Below, in pieces: positions 11,230 through 23,155 of a stretch of DNA of 64,000 nt. The notes below the pieces were generated by a model that did no database searches, had not been told where the DNA came from, and saw only the letters and a program-made list of their open reading frames with translations. The position numbers and the translations under genes were made by a program. This DNA comes from Dillenia suffruticosa (taxonomy: Eukaryota; Streptophyta; Magnoliopsida; Dilleniales; Dilleniaceae): the NCBI GenBank assembly GCA_033439265.1, contig JAVTVX010000013.1:19758500-19822499 (forward strand), read 5' to 3'. How positions within the stretch are numbered: position 1 is the first letter of the stretch; each line of letters starts with the position of its first letter.

Positions 11230-11800
11230 TTCAGTTCGTGCCTCCTTCCGGTCATCGCCGCGTCCCAGCTCACCACTTGTTCCTGTTGATTGTAATCGGA
11301 TCGCTTAATCATACTTCTTTCTGACTCTTTTTAGCCGTTGATCTTTTCCGTGATAAAGGCATCCCAAACTTACTTCATCGCGTGAGATTGAAGAAGTACA
11401 TGCAGACCCTTTTCTACTTTTCTTCGATAATAATACCATACTCTCTGTATAATTTAATGGACATAATTTTCTTTTTTTTTTTAATTTAAAAATATCAGAT
11501 TTAAATTTTTATATAATAAAAAAATACCATACTTTTATTTTAATGATTAAACATCATATGTATCTCTTTACCTGGTACTTTGTCATGAGAGTGGTTGGAA
11601 GCAACCTTCTTTCTTTTATTTTCTTGATAGCAAATACAATTCTTAATATAAGTCAAATATAGATATGATTTTTAATCTTATTTACCGAACAAGTTTAAAT
11701 TAAATATCAATATAAATTATTGCGTAAATAAATTTGTTAAAAAATTCATTTATTTAAGTAGCCAAATTAATCAATTTTGAAATATTCTTTATAATTGATA
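11230..11800. other. Intergenic sequence upstream of the candidate promoter
   Basis: No gene was seen. The sequence is GC-richer at 11230-11300 and AT-rich beyond. Confidence 0.4.
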
Positions 11801-13030
11801 ATAAACTAAGTTCATCTGATTGAACTTATTAAAAAATGAATAAATATGCCCACCTTTTATTTCGTCTAAATTTAAATCGGTAGAATCCAAAAAAAAAAAA
11901 TGCAGTTTTGATGCTTTATAAGGTTCTTACATCTTGTTTTAGGTTTTAATTCTTTCTCAAAAAGCAGTTCTATTTTCGTGGGCGTTATCAACTATTAATA
12001 AAATATGATTCAATATAATTCAATTCATTTAGTAAATAAACAAATTCATTCACTTTTTATTTCAACTAAATTTGACTCAATTAGAAATAAAATATATATA
12101 TATGCATTGTCTTAAAAAAATGCAATAAAGTTTCTTGGATTTTTTTTTTTAATTATTTTTCAAATGTGATTCAAGTGAATTTATTTAAGTAAGCATTATC
12201 AACTCTCTAATAAAATAAGGTTTGATCTTGGTTATTAATTACGATTACCCGAAACTTGAGTCCCGGCAAGATAATGTTTAGACTGTCCCCACCTGATCTC
12301 GTTCAACTTTTGATTAGACTTTTTTTGGGTGAGAAGGTGATTTCCCAGTTGGTTCTTATTTTATAGAATTTGCTTTGTGTTTGAATTATTTTTTTAACCC
12401 CATTTCCTAAAAAACAAAAAAAAAAAAAGAAAAGAAAAGAAATAAGTTTTACACTTACTTAGTAAATGAACACACTCACTTTGAATTTCCACTAAACTCA
12501 ACTGGGTTAGAAATAAAAGGGGGAAAAGAAAATTTGTGCTTTGCTCTTACTTTAATGCAACAAAGGTGTTCTTATATTTTGTTTTAACTCTTTCTCAAAA
12601 GTGATTCCAGAATGAATTTATTTACGTAAACGTTATGAACTCATTAATAAAATAAGATTCGATCGGATTAACTACGATTGCTCGAGACTTGAGTCGCCAC
12701 TTGATTTCCTTCAGCTTTTGATTGGAGATTTTATATGTTCTGGAGTGACAACTTGTTGCTGTGGTCAGTTCTTGGTTTTGTTGACGTTCGACTTGTTTTT
12801 TGACTCCCTACTCACCCCCCCCCCCCAAAAAAAGTTTTGATCCAACTCAACCCATTCAGTAAGTAAACAAATTCACTTCCCTTTTACTCCGATTAAACTT
12901 AACTGGGTTAAAAGTACCAAAAAAAAGGGCACGTGGGTTTTTCTTTTATTTTAATACAATACAGATTCCTAGGTTTTTTTTTTTTTTTTAATTTTTAAAT
13001 TTTTAACTCTTTCTCAAAGGCATTGAAGTT
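11800..13030. repeat. Degenerate tandem repeat of about 0.4 kb
   Basis: A block containing TTAGTAAATRAACA..CA followed by ACTCAAYTRGGTTAGAAATAAAA recurs near 12029, 12459 and 12858. A second block around YTTTCTCAAA followed by a TTATCAACT-TAATAAAATAAG-like phrase recurs near 11952, 12158, 12591 and 13009. Spacing is about 205 or about 420 bp. Copies are strongly diverged, with poly-T and poly-C runs between them. No coding capacity was seen. Confidence 0.6.
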
Positions 13031-14330
13031 AAATTGTTTAGCTAAGATTACAAAACCCATAAAAAAAATCAATTTCTCATGTTACCCTAGTAATTGCCCA
13101 TGAGAAAATTACTGCCATATCAAAGAATTTCTTTTTATTTTTGCATGGAATGTCTATGATTAACTATTCTAGAACATCTTAAAATATCACAATAATCAAA
13201 TAAATAATAGAAAATAGTTATGCAATGAGTGTAGAGTTAAAAATGTTCTTGACATTTTCCATAAATATTTTTGCCTGGCCACGGAAAAATGAGCAAAACT
13301 CAAGTTTACGATTTTCATTATGATAAAAGTTTAAAATAATTTAAATAAGTATTTCAATTTAATTTTTCAGTTAATTAAAGTAAAAACTATTGTGCTGAAG
13401 TAACAATTTTAATGTGTGTCCTTGATATTTGAAATGATCCGAGTGTTAGACCCTAGCATCGACACAGGTAGATTTGTGGAATGTTACGAGGAATTTTCTC
13501 TACCGGATGATGGTAATGCAGGACAGTGGGATCTTCACGTGCGGTTTTTAGACGATTTTGGCCCCAACACTCCGCAGGAATTCTGATGGGTCCCGCTTAT
13601 AATTGTGTGCCTTTTTAATCTTGGTAATGTCATTATTACTATTTTTCTAATCAAAAAATATTTTCCAAAAATAATTAAATCTCAGCCACTAAATATGTAC
13701 ACAGTAACATACAAATCATGTGCATCGGGAAAGCATTTGGGCATGTAAAAACCAAAAACCCCTTTATGCAATTTCTAAAATCCGAATTTTTTGAAACATG
13801 CCTAAGAACTTCTATTAATTGAATTGAGATTTAAATTCATTAATTCTCTTATGTTGCAATAAAAAATATCAATCCGATATAAATTGTCTATTCTGATGAA
13901 GTACTCGCAACGAAGATTTTTGTCAAAGGGTTTTACATGTTTATAATTAGTTAATGTGTGAGGATGATAGAGAAAAAATTATTAAAAATTTTACAGTAAC
14001 ATCCGATCCGATATTTAAATTCATCTAGTACGTTTCCAAATGAATGTTGGGAAATCAGTGGCAACAGTTTTTGGGAGCTTTCATAGTCAAAATCCGGGTA
14101 TGCAGAAAGTCCCAACATAAATGTTCGGATCTGGGATTAGAGATGAACTTCTCGAGAAGGCATTTGGGTCCTCTCCCAAGCAAATTAGTGTTGGGAGGAG
14201 AAGGTTTGTTCCTAGAACTTGAAGAGCATTTTGGTCAAATTTTGGTATGTGTAATTTATGTACTACTGGTTTGTTTGGTGTGTTTTTATTTAATCATACA
14301 TTGGGAAGATTTGTATGTTAGAGCAAGTGT
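13031..14330. other. Intergenic sequence, no gene seen
   Basis: AT-rich sequence without a recognisable gene. The frame at 14044-14349 has no signature and overlaps the start of the duplicated spacer. Confidence 0.4.
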
Positions 14331-16720
14331 ATGTGGTAAGTATTTTTGAGTTCCGTGGGTCTCAAATGGAGGTGGTGTATAAGAAGATGTTGTGAGTTCT
14401 TTTGAAAGTGTTTTTCAATTAGGAATGTTTGGGGCGTACTTGTCACTTGGCACCATGAAGACAGCTATAATGACTCTGTCGTGCTATAATCACTGTCTCA
14501 CAATCCAACTCTAGCGACAGGTAAAAAGATAGAGAGAGAAAGAGAAAGAAAGATAGAAAGAGAGATAGAGAGAAATAAATAGAGAGGGGGAGAGAATGCC
14601 AAGAGAAAGAAAAAGGAATTTCAATATCATTCCTCGCAAAATAAGAAACTCATCCCTCACAAAATAAGGTGTTTTTTTTTTTAAATATAGTTTCATTTAC
14701 TCTAATTGTTAAAATTTTAAGACAAAATAAAAAATCATGGAATGCCCTAGTATTAAGGTTAAGGGGTAAACAAACAAGGGCAGCTACCCAACGACGTGAC
14801 TTAAACTAAAAAAAAAAAGTAATAATATAAAATCTTATATCTTATCCGATGTTGGTATGCATAGTCGGCGTATTTATACCGACGGACAGTTAGTCTAATA
14901 AGATATGGTATTAAATTTCTTAACCATGTTTTTGAGTTCGATTCGCGGTTTGGGTATGAAAAAAACTATATTTGAAGGGTAACCCCCTTAAATGGGTCAT
15001 TACAAGTCCCGAAATGAATTAATCATAGCATGACTCCAGATATGGATTGATATAGTACAAAAAAAGTCTTAAATTAGAGAGTGATTTTTGAAAGAAAATA
15101 AACAAACCGATATCCAGAGAGAGAGAGTCTGAATACCTTGTATACTTGTGTGCCTTGTGTAGATTTGGAGGACTAGAGGACTTACTTAGACAGTAGCTGT
15201 ATTAAAACTTATATCTTTCGCTTGTGAGAGTCGTGTGTATGTGAGGTGATAAAACCATAATTTTCCTATGAGAGTATCCCAAGATTTCAGGAGGTCAGAG
15301 TGTAGGATTTTCTAAGATTACAAAATCTTACTTGTTTGAAAAATTTAAATCGTCATGAAAATTTTTTTTCTTGTTCATTATGGTTGTAAATCTCTTTTTC
15401 TATTTTCGTAAGATTTTTCCTATCCTTTCATGAAGGTGAATATCTTTAGCGGATTGGTGACTCATGTCGGGTGCCGAGAAGATCTAGACACTGATTGGTT
15501 GAGATATTGAACAATCGGTTATTAAAAAGGGTAATCAATAGACGAGTACCGACGGGATCTATTGAGATCTATTAACATTTGTGGGTTTGATAAGTTGAAT
15601 TTTATGTGATTTAGGTTATGTATCATCACTTATGATTAAAACTGCACCTATACCCACTCCCGATGTGTCTAAAGCCCCCATTTGCACTTTTGCGTGTGCC
15701 ACCCACCGTATACCGGACAATTGTAGAAGCAAGTTTGCAAAATTGGAGAATTTTATAATACTAATTTTTTTATATGAGATCTGAATATCAAATTATGATA
15801 TTAAAAAATGAGATATTATGATCATTAAATTGTCTGTACAAATTCTATAATACTAATAGGTATGGACGTTTAGGAAAAACAAGGTATCACACGAAAACTT
15901 CTGTGAAATTCCTAGTCTCTTGGGTTCCTCGTTAAGGCCCATTTGCGAAAAACTTTTGGAGATATCCAAAACCCTTTGAATATTTTTTTTTGTTAATAAT
16001 AAATTAATCAGTATTCAAAATCATATTTCGATTAATCTGATTTGACATTTACGGTTACTCATTTAAAGAAACTACATTTTCAACATAATTTACTCCATAC
16101 CCAAGTTATAAGTCAAATTCATGATCTTAATTAAAGGATCTAGTACCATATCTCATTACACAAACGGACTGTCGGTAAAACCCTTTGGATATCAATCTTC
16201 ACGTGCAATATTTTTTTTTATTATATAAGAATTCGAATCTATGATCATCAGGTTGGGGGAGAAGATTTGCACCATTAAGCTGTCCAATTGGGGACATCTT
16301 CACGTGCAATATTCAATTCTCTTATGTCAGATTTATATGAAGCATCAGAAAACATAAATGAGGCATTCTCAAACATAAAATTACAAAGAAAACCTTATGA
16401 GGGATACATGTTGCAGTACATATTACGATACGCTTCAAATGGCTATTCCACGTTTGATTAATGAGGAGAAACATTCTCACCTCGTTGTGACCCAGTTCTT
16501 TCAACATTACTGAACCAATAAATACTCATGAATGTACGGCTTATCCTCCTCCTCTCCAAGCACAAGTTCATCATTCTAAAATTCAATCGCAAGTAAGAAA
16601 GCTGATGTTACATACATAAGAAATTTTTTATGACATGGAATTCGCAAATCTCCAAAGGGTAGAGAGGACCGGTGGGGGGAGTGAGTGAAGCTAATTAGGT
16701 TAATCTGCAGCATCTGTAAC
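14331..16720. repeat. Spacer half of tandem duplication unit 1
   Basis: Blocks at about 14354-14500, 14740-14850, 15640-15760 and 16480-16530 reappear in the same order at about 20905-21035, 21210-21330, 21405-21490 and 21610-21660, left of gene B. The clearest block is TGGCACCATGAAGAC with its surroundings (near 14449 and 20991). This shows that hydrolase genes A and B were duplicated together with their downstream spacer. The segment 15100-15600, absent from unit 2, may be a decayed LTR fragment. A SINE-like tRNA-type stretch lies at about 14885-14965. Confidence 0.65.
16213..16295 (-). mobile_element. Short tRNA-derived SINE with 18-bp target duplication
   Basis: Perfect 18-bp direct repeats ATCTTCACGTGCAATATT at 16195-16212 and 16296-16313 flank an 83-bp insert. 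Read on the minus strand it has an A-box (CAGCTTAATGG), a B-box (GATTCGAATTC) and an A-tail of about 9. It is the best-preserved SINE in the window. Confidence 0.8.
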
Positions 16721-16723
16721 GGG

Positions 16724-19700
16724 TTACACCTCCCCCATCAAAAGGGTCTTGACAATGGCATCAGTCATTCCTTCAGCAAATGGGAACATGTGCCCTGCTC
16801 CAGCTATCTCGTGGTAGTGAATCCACGAAAGCTGTTGGGCTATGTAACGCTGCAGCAAAACAGGTACCATACGATCTTCATCTCCATGCCATAGATGAAC
16901 TGAACCTTCATTATTAGGGAATGGGTTCTCTAGATCCATTGGATCAAATTCCCATGTCCCAAATCCAATCATTGCATCCCGATGCAGGCTCTCAAATTCT
17001 CCTTGCTGTCTAACCTGCGCCTGGAAGTTCCCACCCAAGGAAGTGAGTGCACACATGCAAATGAGACGGAGAAAGAATGTTGTGAAAAAAGGAAGCTCCC
17101 CACAGAAAAGAAAATATGACCATATGATGTATCACACAATCAATTGATAGAATATGCATTTGTTGCAGAAGTGAATGCTGCCAGACCCTCTGTAAGGTCT
17201 ACAGGGGCCAACTTAATGCCGGACCCACAAACCAATCACATGAAATGACGGGGAGGCAGCAATGCATGGCAAGTGCTATAGATGACTAAACGAGAGCCAC
17301 CATATAACTGGCATCTCTAGCTGAGCAGGGACGTAAGCCCATAGAGAGATGGACAACCTAATAGTGCCATACATGTCCACTCTCCGGAGTTCCCATACAC
17401 AGAAAAATCGTAGCCCATCCAGGTGCTTCTCTTACTTACCATCCCACACCCCCTTCCCCCCCCCCCCCCCCAAAAGAAGGAAAAATAAAAAATAAAAAGG
17501 AAAAGAAAAGGAAAGCCTCCGCAGTGAGCCAATGGCTCACATAATAATAACGAGGTATTAAAAGATAAAATTACAAACTAGAAAATGAAAAAGAAAATAT
17601 ATAAAATTGCAATGAAGGAACAGGACAATCTATGATAAGGGTATTTCTATTAATGACTCAATATGAGCCGGAAAATCACTAATCACTATTGACAGGAAGA
17701 ACAACTGGTTAAACAACTTGGCCAACACCAAATGAAAATCCACAGCGGAATAAGCACAACAAACAATCTTCCTAACTATTTGAATACATGAAAGAGCATG
17801 CAAAATCCCAGCACAATCTAAAAATGACCGCTACACAAATAAAAACATAAAGCAATCAAAACCAACAAACCCCAACACAGCTACAAAGTACAACAGGTTC
17901 AGAAAAGAAGAGTAAAAACCAACATGACATTTTTTTACGTGGAAAACCTCTTCAATGAGAAGAGTAAAAATCACGGGACCTTAGATCCAGAAAAGAAGCT
18001 CCACTATCTCAAAAAAGTCTCACAAAGGTCTCCCAAAAACAGCTACAAAGTACAACAGCAAAATATGGAGAAACAAAAGAGATAGAGATACAAAGAGGGG
18101 CAACTTCATGATCCCAGAACTGAAGTTACAGAGCTCCAAACGCAATTCCCATCATCAAGAATGAAGAATTATGTCTCAGGAACCTTCAGACCAAAAATGT
18201 ATCGACAATTTGATTAAAACTGGTCCAATAGAAAAACGGGAATAGGGAAGGGTTTCGTGATTTGGTTCTTTTTGCTAATCTTCTCTCTATAGTGGTCTGA
18301 CTTCAGCTAAGTGAAGCGTTAGAAGTCATTGCTTAAGCGGGATGTGGACCCAAAGTGAGTGGACCAATCCCAACAACTATAATCTTAGGCAACTATAGTT
18401 TTAATCTTAGCCACTTTCAACTGGACAATCTTATAAATGTACTAATTTAAAATTTTAATTGAATTAAATTTTATCCAGTGATAGAACTGCTTACTTGTTA
18501 TTATACTCAATGGAAGGTTCATCCTTTTAATTCACAAATATGCATCTTGATTTACAAATTTTTAATCCAACAATGAGTGCTCAAGAATATTAGGAACATT
18601 TTTAATCAAAGCAGTCCTAGCTTCAGGTTAACTTGTCACAACCGTGTGAATCCCATTAGCTTGGAGTACCTATGGATCTCTCAAAAAAACGCTTTTGAAT
18701 CCATTAGCATGGTATTTAGCTTAGAAGCTGTCTACTGTTACAAAATTCTATTGCAATTTTTACTGATACTACTCAAAAAACTGGAACCATTTAGTCTAGG
18801 TTATGAGGCATAATAAGCAACATGGAGAAAAAGTGCACTGAGGGAAAGCATAACAGAAAGAAGATTACCATATAGGTGTTTCTCCCAGAAAGCTTAGGCA
18901 TGAGTTCTAAGTCCTGACGAGAAAGAATGGCAGTGCTATGAGCCACAATACTAGAAGCAGGAAACCATTTCTGAGTGTTCCACCAGTAAGTAAGCCATGG
19001 AGTGTAGTGAGCCACACGGTAAGTCCATTGGTCCTGCACAAATTCTCGACTGAATGCTTCCTTGGATAAGTTAGCTGGTAAACCAGGCCACCAATAGTTG
19101 ACAAGTGGAGCCAGTAGTGTTGCTCCGGCAAGCCTACAAAACATGAGCTAATTCTGAAAAAAGAAGGATAATTTCAACTGAAAAAAAAAGAAAAGAAAAA
19201 GGAACAAAAATTTTGGACTAAACTAGAATAGACATCTGTTCTCTCCACCATTTCAACCTGAAACCAATTGCCTGATTAATGATATATTTTATAGACTTGG
19301 ATAAACAATACCTGTGAGGGATGTATTTGAGGCAGCTCCAAATCACTTGTCCCCCCATGGAAAATCCAACAACATAGAACTTGGATCCTAGTTCCAATTT
19401 ATCAGCAAGCTCTTCTATATCCAGAGCGAGACTTTTTACAGTTCGTTTTGGATCTGGATCACTCTCTCCATAACCAGGTCTGTCAAAAGACACGATATAG
19501 ATGCCCAACTCTTGAATAATTTCCTGAAAAAAAAAAAAAAGAAGTATGAACTCAAAAATCCGCAGAGCCAAAGTGGTCAAAAGAGATAAGGTATCGAGAT
19601 TGGAGTGAACAAATCCACACCGTTGATAATTGTGCAGCAATAACAGCATCATGTCTGCACGAATCAAAACCATGTACGTAGACAATCTTATACTTGGCTA

Positions 19701-19883
19701 CATCTCGAGAAACACCGTGCTCTTTATAGGCCAAATTCCTTCCATCCGTCAGTGTTATTCTGGGCGCTGTAACAGGAGGCCCATCTGCAGTTCCACAAAT
19801 CTTGGGGGGAGGTGGTTGGATTGCTTGGAACGACCAAGCAAGGAATCCCACCACGAAGACCAATAGTATTGTTCGATACATTC
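16724..19883 (-). CDS. Alpha/beta-hydrolase copy A, first exon missing
   Basis: Exons 19621-19883, 19312-19523, 18869-19133 and 16724-17014 have GT/AG junctions in the same phases as copy C and give 342 residues from the ATG at 19881. A membrane segment near residues 3-20 is followed by the conserved QPPPPKICG. The hydrolase core has HGF (70-72), the nucleophile elbow GFSMGG (Ser about 142), HGDEDRMVP (Asp about 293) and GAGH (His about 321), a complete triad. The substrate is unknown; family members are unassigned plant alpha/beta hydrolases. The first exon shown here begins at an acceptor (TTTTCAG/GA), yet no counterpart of the first exon of B and C was found up to 21.0 kb. The protein may therefore start at this internal Met, which is Leu in C and Ile in B, or the copy may be silent. 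Intron 4 holds a solo LTR. Confidence 0.75.
17690..18375 (-). mobile_element. Solo LTR, copia-like, in intron of hydrolase A
   Basis: The 686-bp insert begins TG and ends CA, with a 5-bp target duplication ACTAT at 17685-17689 and 18376-18380. Copy B keeps the empty site (one ACTAT at 25060-25064 in matching sequence). On the minus strand it starts TGTTGGGATTGG, a common copia LTR start. No internal retroelement genes are present, so it is a recombination-derived solo LTR. Confidence 0.85.
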
Positions 19884-20021
19884 CTGAAAATGAGAACTCA
19901 AATTACAAGGTACAAAAGAGGACCAAGGTATATCTACAAAATATTTGAAAGTTGCAAATTAGAACTAAATCCTCAATCAGTTGAAAGCATTTGTTTCAAT
20001 AATCTAAACATCATGCTATAG

Positions 20022-20880
20022 AGTTTGTAGGCATCATTCTTCTCTAAAAACATAGATTACTTTCAAAATCCCAAACGACATACCTCAAGATCAGCTAAGC
20101 AAAAGGGAAAATAGGGGATCAAATTATCATCTCTAATTGCAAAGAAATTTCAAGGCGTGAAGTTTCATTCTTCCTTTTTTTAAGTAACCAATATCCAATA
20201 AGTCTTAACATATTTGAGACAACTAATCATAGGTTTTCCATAATATTTTCTTTCCAATGTGACGTCGAACAGACAGACATTTTAAAATATTCAAAGTGGT
20301 AAACAATCTAGCTAAAAACAAATTCAACCAATCAAATCATTTTATATATTGTTTGTTTGACAAAGTAGTCTGTGCTGCTAACTACTCTGGAAGACGTGGG
20401 AACTCATGGCATCATACAATTCAATTGAGGATAACACATTTAAAAACAAAATTGCAACTTAATCCTTGGGCATATGACTTAGACCCAGATATCACTTCAT
20501 TAATTTAATATAAATTCTCGCATAACAGCAAGCGTAAAATTACCAACCCTAATTCCCCGTCTTGTCAAACCTAAAAATTACCCATTTTAAACTTTGACCC
20601 CAAATCAATTAACAATCGACATCCCATGTTTATAAAAGATCAATACCCACAATCTTAGATGTTCTTTATTTGAAGTTTGGATTCAAAATTCAAAATTCAA
20701 TTAACTTGCACGGTAATCTGCAATCAGACACTGATGATTTCATTTTATGTAATCTGATCATTCTCTATTCCTTTAGTTTGTGGCAATTAATGTACTACAA
20801 GTTTGATTTGCGAGGACTGTGCTGTTGAGGGGTTCTGATATATCATCTTTTGATAAGATATTTATGCGGTAAGCGCAAGC
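20022..20880. other. Intron-like remnant upstream of hydrolase A
   Basis: This stretch aligns with intron 1 of copy B (about 27180-28000). Shared features are a TTGAGGTAYGTC or CTGAGGTACGTC donor-like site near 20080 and 27220 and a TGTAATCTGA phrase near 20748 and 27982. Similarity stops at about 20.78-20.88 kb, before where exon 1 should be, and spacer sequence of unit 2 begins. This is the duplication breakpoint. Confidence 0.55.
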
Positions 20881-21664
20881 GGTGGAAGTTTCCGAATCTT
20901 GTGCGTTTCAAATGGAGGGGCCGACAAGATGTCGCCGGTTCTAAACCAAATGCTTTTCCATTGTAGGAATGTTTGGCATAGCTGCCACCTGGCACCATGA
21001 AGACGGCTATGATGACCGTATTATGCCATAATCATTCCCAAAGTAGAATGTAGATTTGACTTGAGGCGTAAAGCTAACCAATAAGACACTCATCTGTAAG
21101 AACAATAAGACTAAAAAATTAGAAAAATAACTCCAGTTAGTATACCCGTTAAATTTTCTTTTGAGATAATATAAAAAAGAAAAAATCACAGAGTTCCCTT
21201 ATATAACATAACACAAAAAAAATTATTGAATTTCCTAACATTAGGGTTAAAGGGGGTTTATGAATAGAGAAAGCTACCTCAATCATGTAATTTAATCACT
21301 GTTAAACTAAAAACCGTGAAATATAAAATCACCGGATCCAATGTCCAGTTTACGTACTTCATAGATCCATTCTTTCGTCCATTTACCAGCTCATGATTAC
21401 AGCCACAATTTAGGTGTAAAACCCCTAATTGCACTTTTGCATGCAATCCCTGCATTCCTAGAAAACCACAAAAGCAAGTCTGCCATAAATAAAAGAAAAA
21501 ACTCGAGGGACGTTTCTAACTGCGAATGTTGCTGCCATACTCAAAGTACACACCACAACATGTTCCTAAGGGCTTTTCCGCTTGTTGATCAGTGAGAGAA
21601 CAAATAATCTCAACATAATCTGACCCACTTCTTCCAACATCACCGAACCAATAAATACCCATTA
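20881..21664. repeat. Spacer half of tandem duplication unit 2
   Basis: Homologous in blocks to 14331-16530 (see that entry), but shorter. No gene was seen. Confidence 0.6.
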
Positions 21665-23142
21665 AAATAATATAAAATCAGATTTCTTTGTTATCTTACA
21701 CTCACATTTTTCTAATAATAATAAAATAATATAAAATAATAATTTATTATAAAATAATAAAATATTTGCTTCAAATAAAATAATAAAATATTTTAAAAAA
21801 TAAAATAATATTATTCTTTAAAAAAAATCAAAATATAAAAAAATAAAATAACATGCTATTTTAAAATATAATTTAAAATATTACAAAATAACAAATATGA
21901 TTTGTTAATATAAAATAATAAAATAAAAATAAAATAAAATGTAAAATGTTAATTAAAGAAAAGAAATGATAATTTTTTATAAAATAATAAAATGCTAACT
22001 TAAAATAAAAAATAAAAGATTTAAAAAAATAAAATAATATTATTCTTTTAAAAAATAAAATAAAATGCTATTATTTAAAATATTATAAAATAATAAATAT
22101 AATTTGTTAATATAAAATAATAAAATAAAATAAAATATAAAATGCTAACAAAAAAAAAGATTATAAAAAAAAGATTAAAATGCTAATATAAGTTAATTTT
22201 TTTTTTAATTACCATTTTATATTTTTTCTTCTTCTTTTTCTTTTCTTTTATTATTTTATTATTTCTTTTCTTTTTTATTTTATTTTGCTAAACCCTAGAA
22301 TAGTATGTAAATAGACAGTCGTCTCTCATTAGTCATCCATCTCATTGTCGCTGTCCTTCGAAAACTACGATTTGATATACTTGTCAAACAAGATAGATCG
22401 CCGAACGTGAATGTATAATCTACTATTTTCCTCGCTAATGATAATGATGAATGAAGATAAACAGCTAAAATTTAAAAAATGCTTAAACCATTTATGAAAA
22501 AAGCGAACGGATATAGAAGACGAAAAACACGAAAGATGAACTCAACAACAAATGTTGATGAAAACTTGTTTATTAAAGATTTAGCGAAATTATTTATCGT
22601 TAAAATTATAAATTTGATGAGAATTATAACATTCACTATGTATTCAATTCAATTTCGTTATTCAGAATAAGTTAAAAAGGAAAACATAATTAAAAATATT
22701 TTCTGATAGAGTATAAAAGATAATTACCAACGAAATTAGCCATGAATTTTAAAATACTAATAATAAATTAACGACAAATTTAGTCAGGAATATTTTTTTG
22801 TAACTAATTAGCAAAAATTTTAATCATGAATATTTTTTTATCACTAATTAACGACGAATTTTACAACGAAAATTTTTTCATTGCTCGACAAAATTTAACT
22901 ATGAAATTTTTATTCGTCACTAATTAACGACGAATTTTGTAACAAAAATTTTTTCGTCACTAATTAACGATTAATTTAACCACGAATAAGTATTCGTTGC
23001 TAATTTCGCGACGATTTTCATCCCAAATTTCTTTGCAAAATAATGATAAAAAAATTTTTTGTACCTAAATTCGTCACATAATAGTGGCGACTTTTTCGTC
23101 GTCAAATTCCGTCATTAAAACTGTGTTTTTTTAATAATAAGG
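21665..23142. mobile_element. Non-autonomous CACTA-like insertion
   Basis: This block interrupts the unit 2 spacer just before the 3' end of gene B and is absent from unit 1. Its left part (about 21690-22150) is an ATAAAATAATAAAAT-type array in which a block of about 200-240 bp is repeated twice. Its right part (about 22700-23120) carries many subterminal repeats of the type TTCGTCACTAATTAACGACGAATT. The right edge (AACTGTGTTTTTTTAATAATA) resembles a decayed CACTA end. No transposase was seen. It stops about 13 bp beyond the stop codon of gene B. Confidence 0.5.
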
Positions 23143-23155
23143 GTAAGAGCTTACA

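Noticed and set aside
22479-22670. 63-codon Lys-rich frame
   Set aside because: Falls inside the CACTA-like insertion in AT-rich sequence, with no transposase or nucleic-acid-binding signature.
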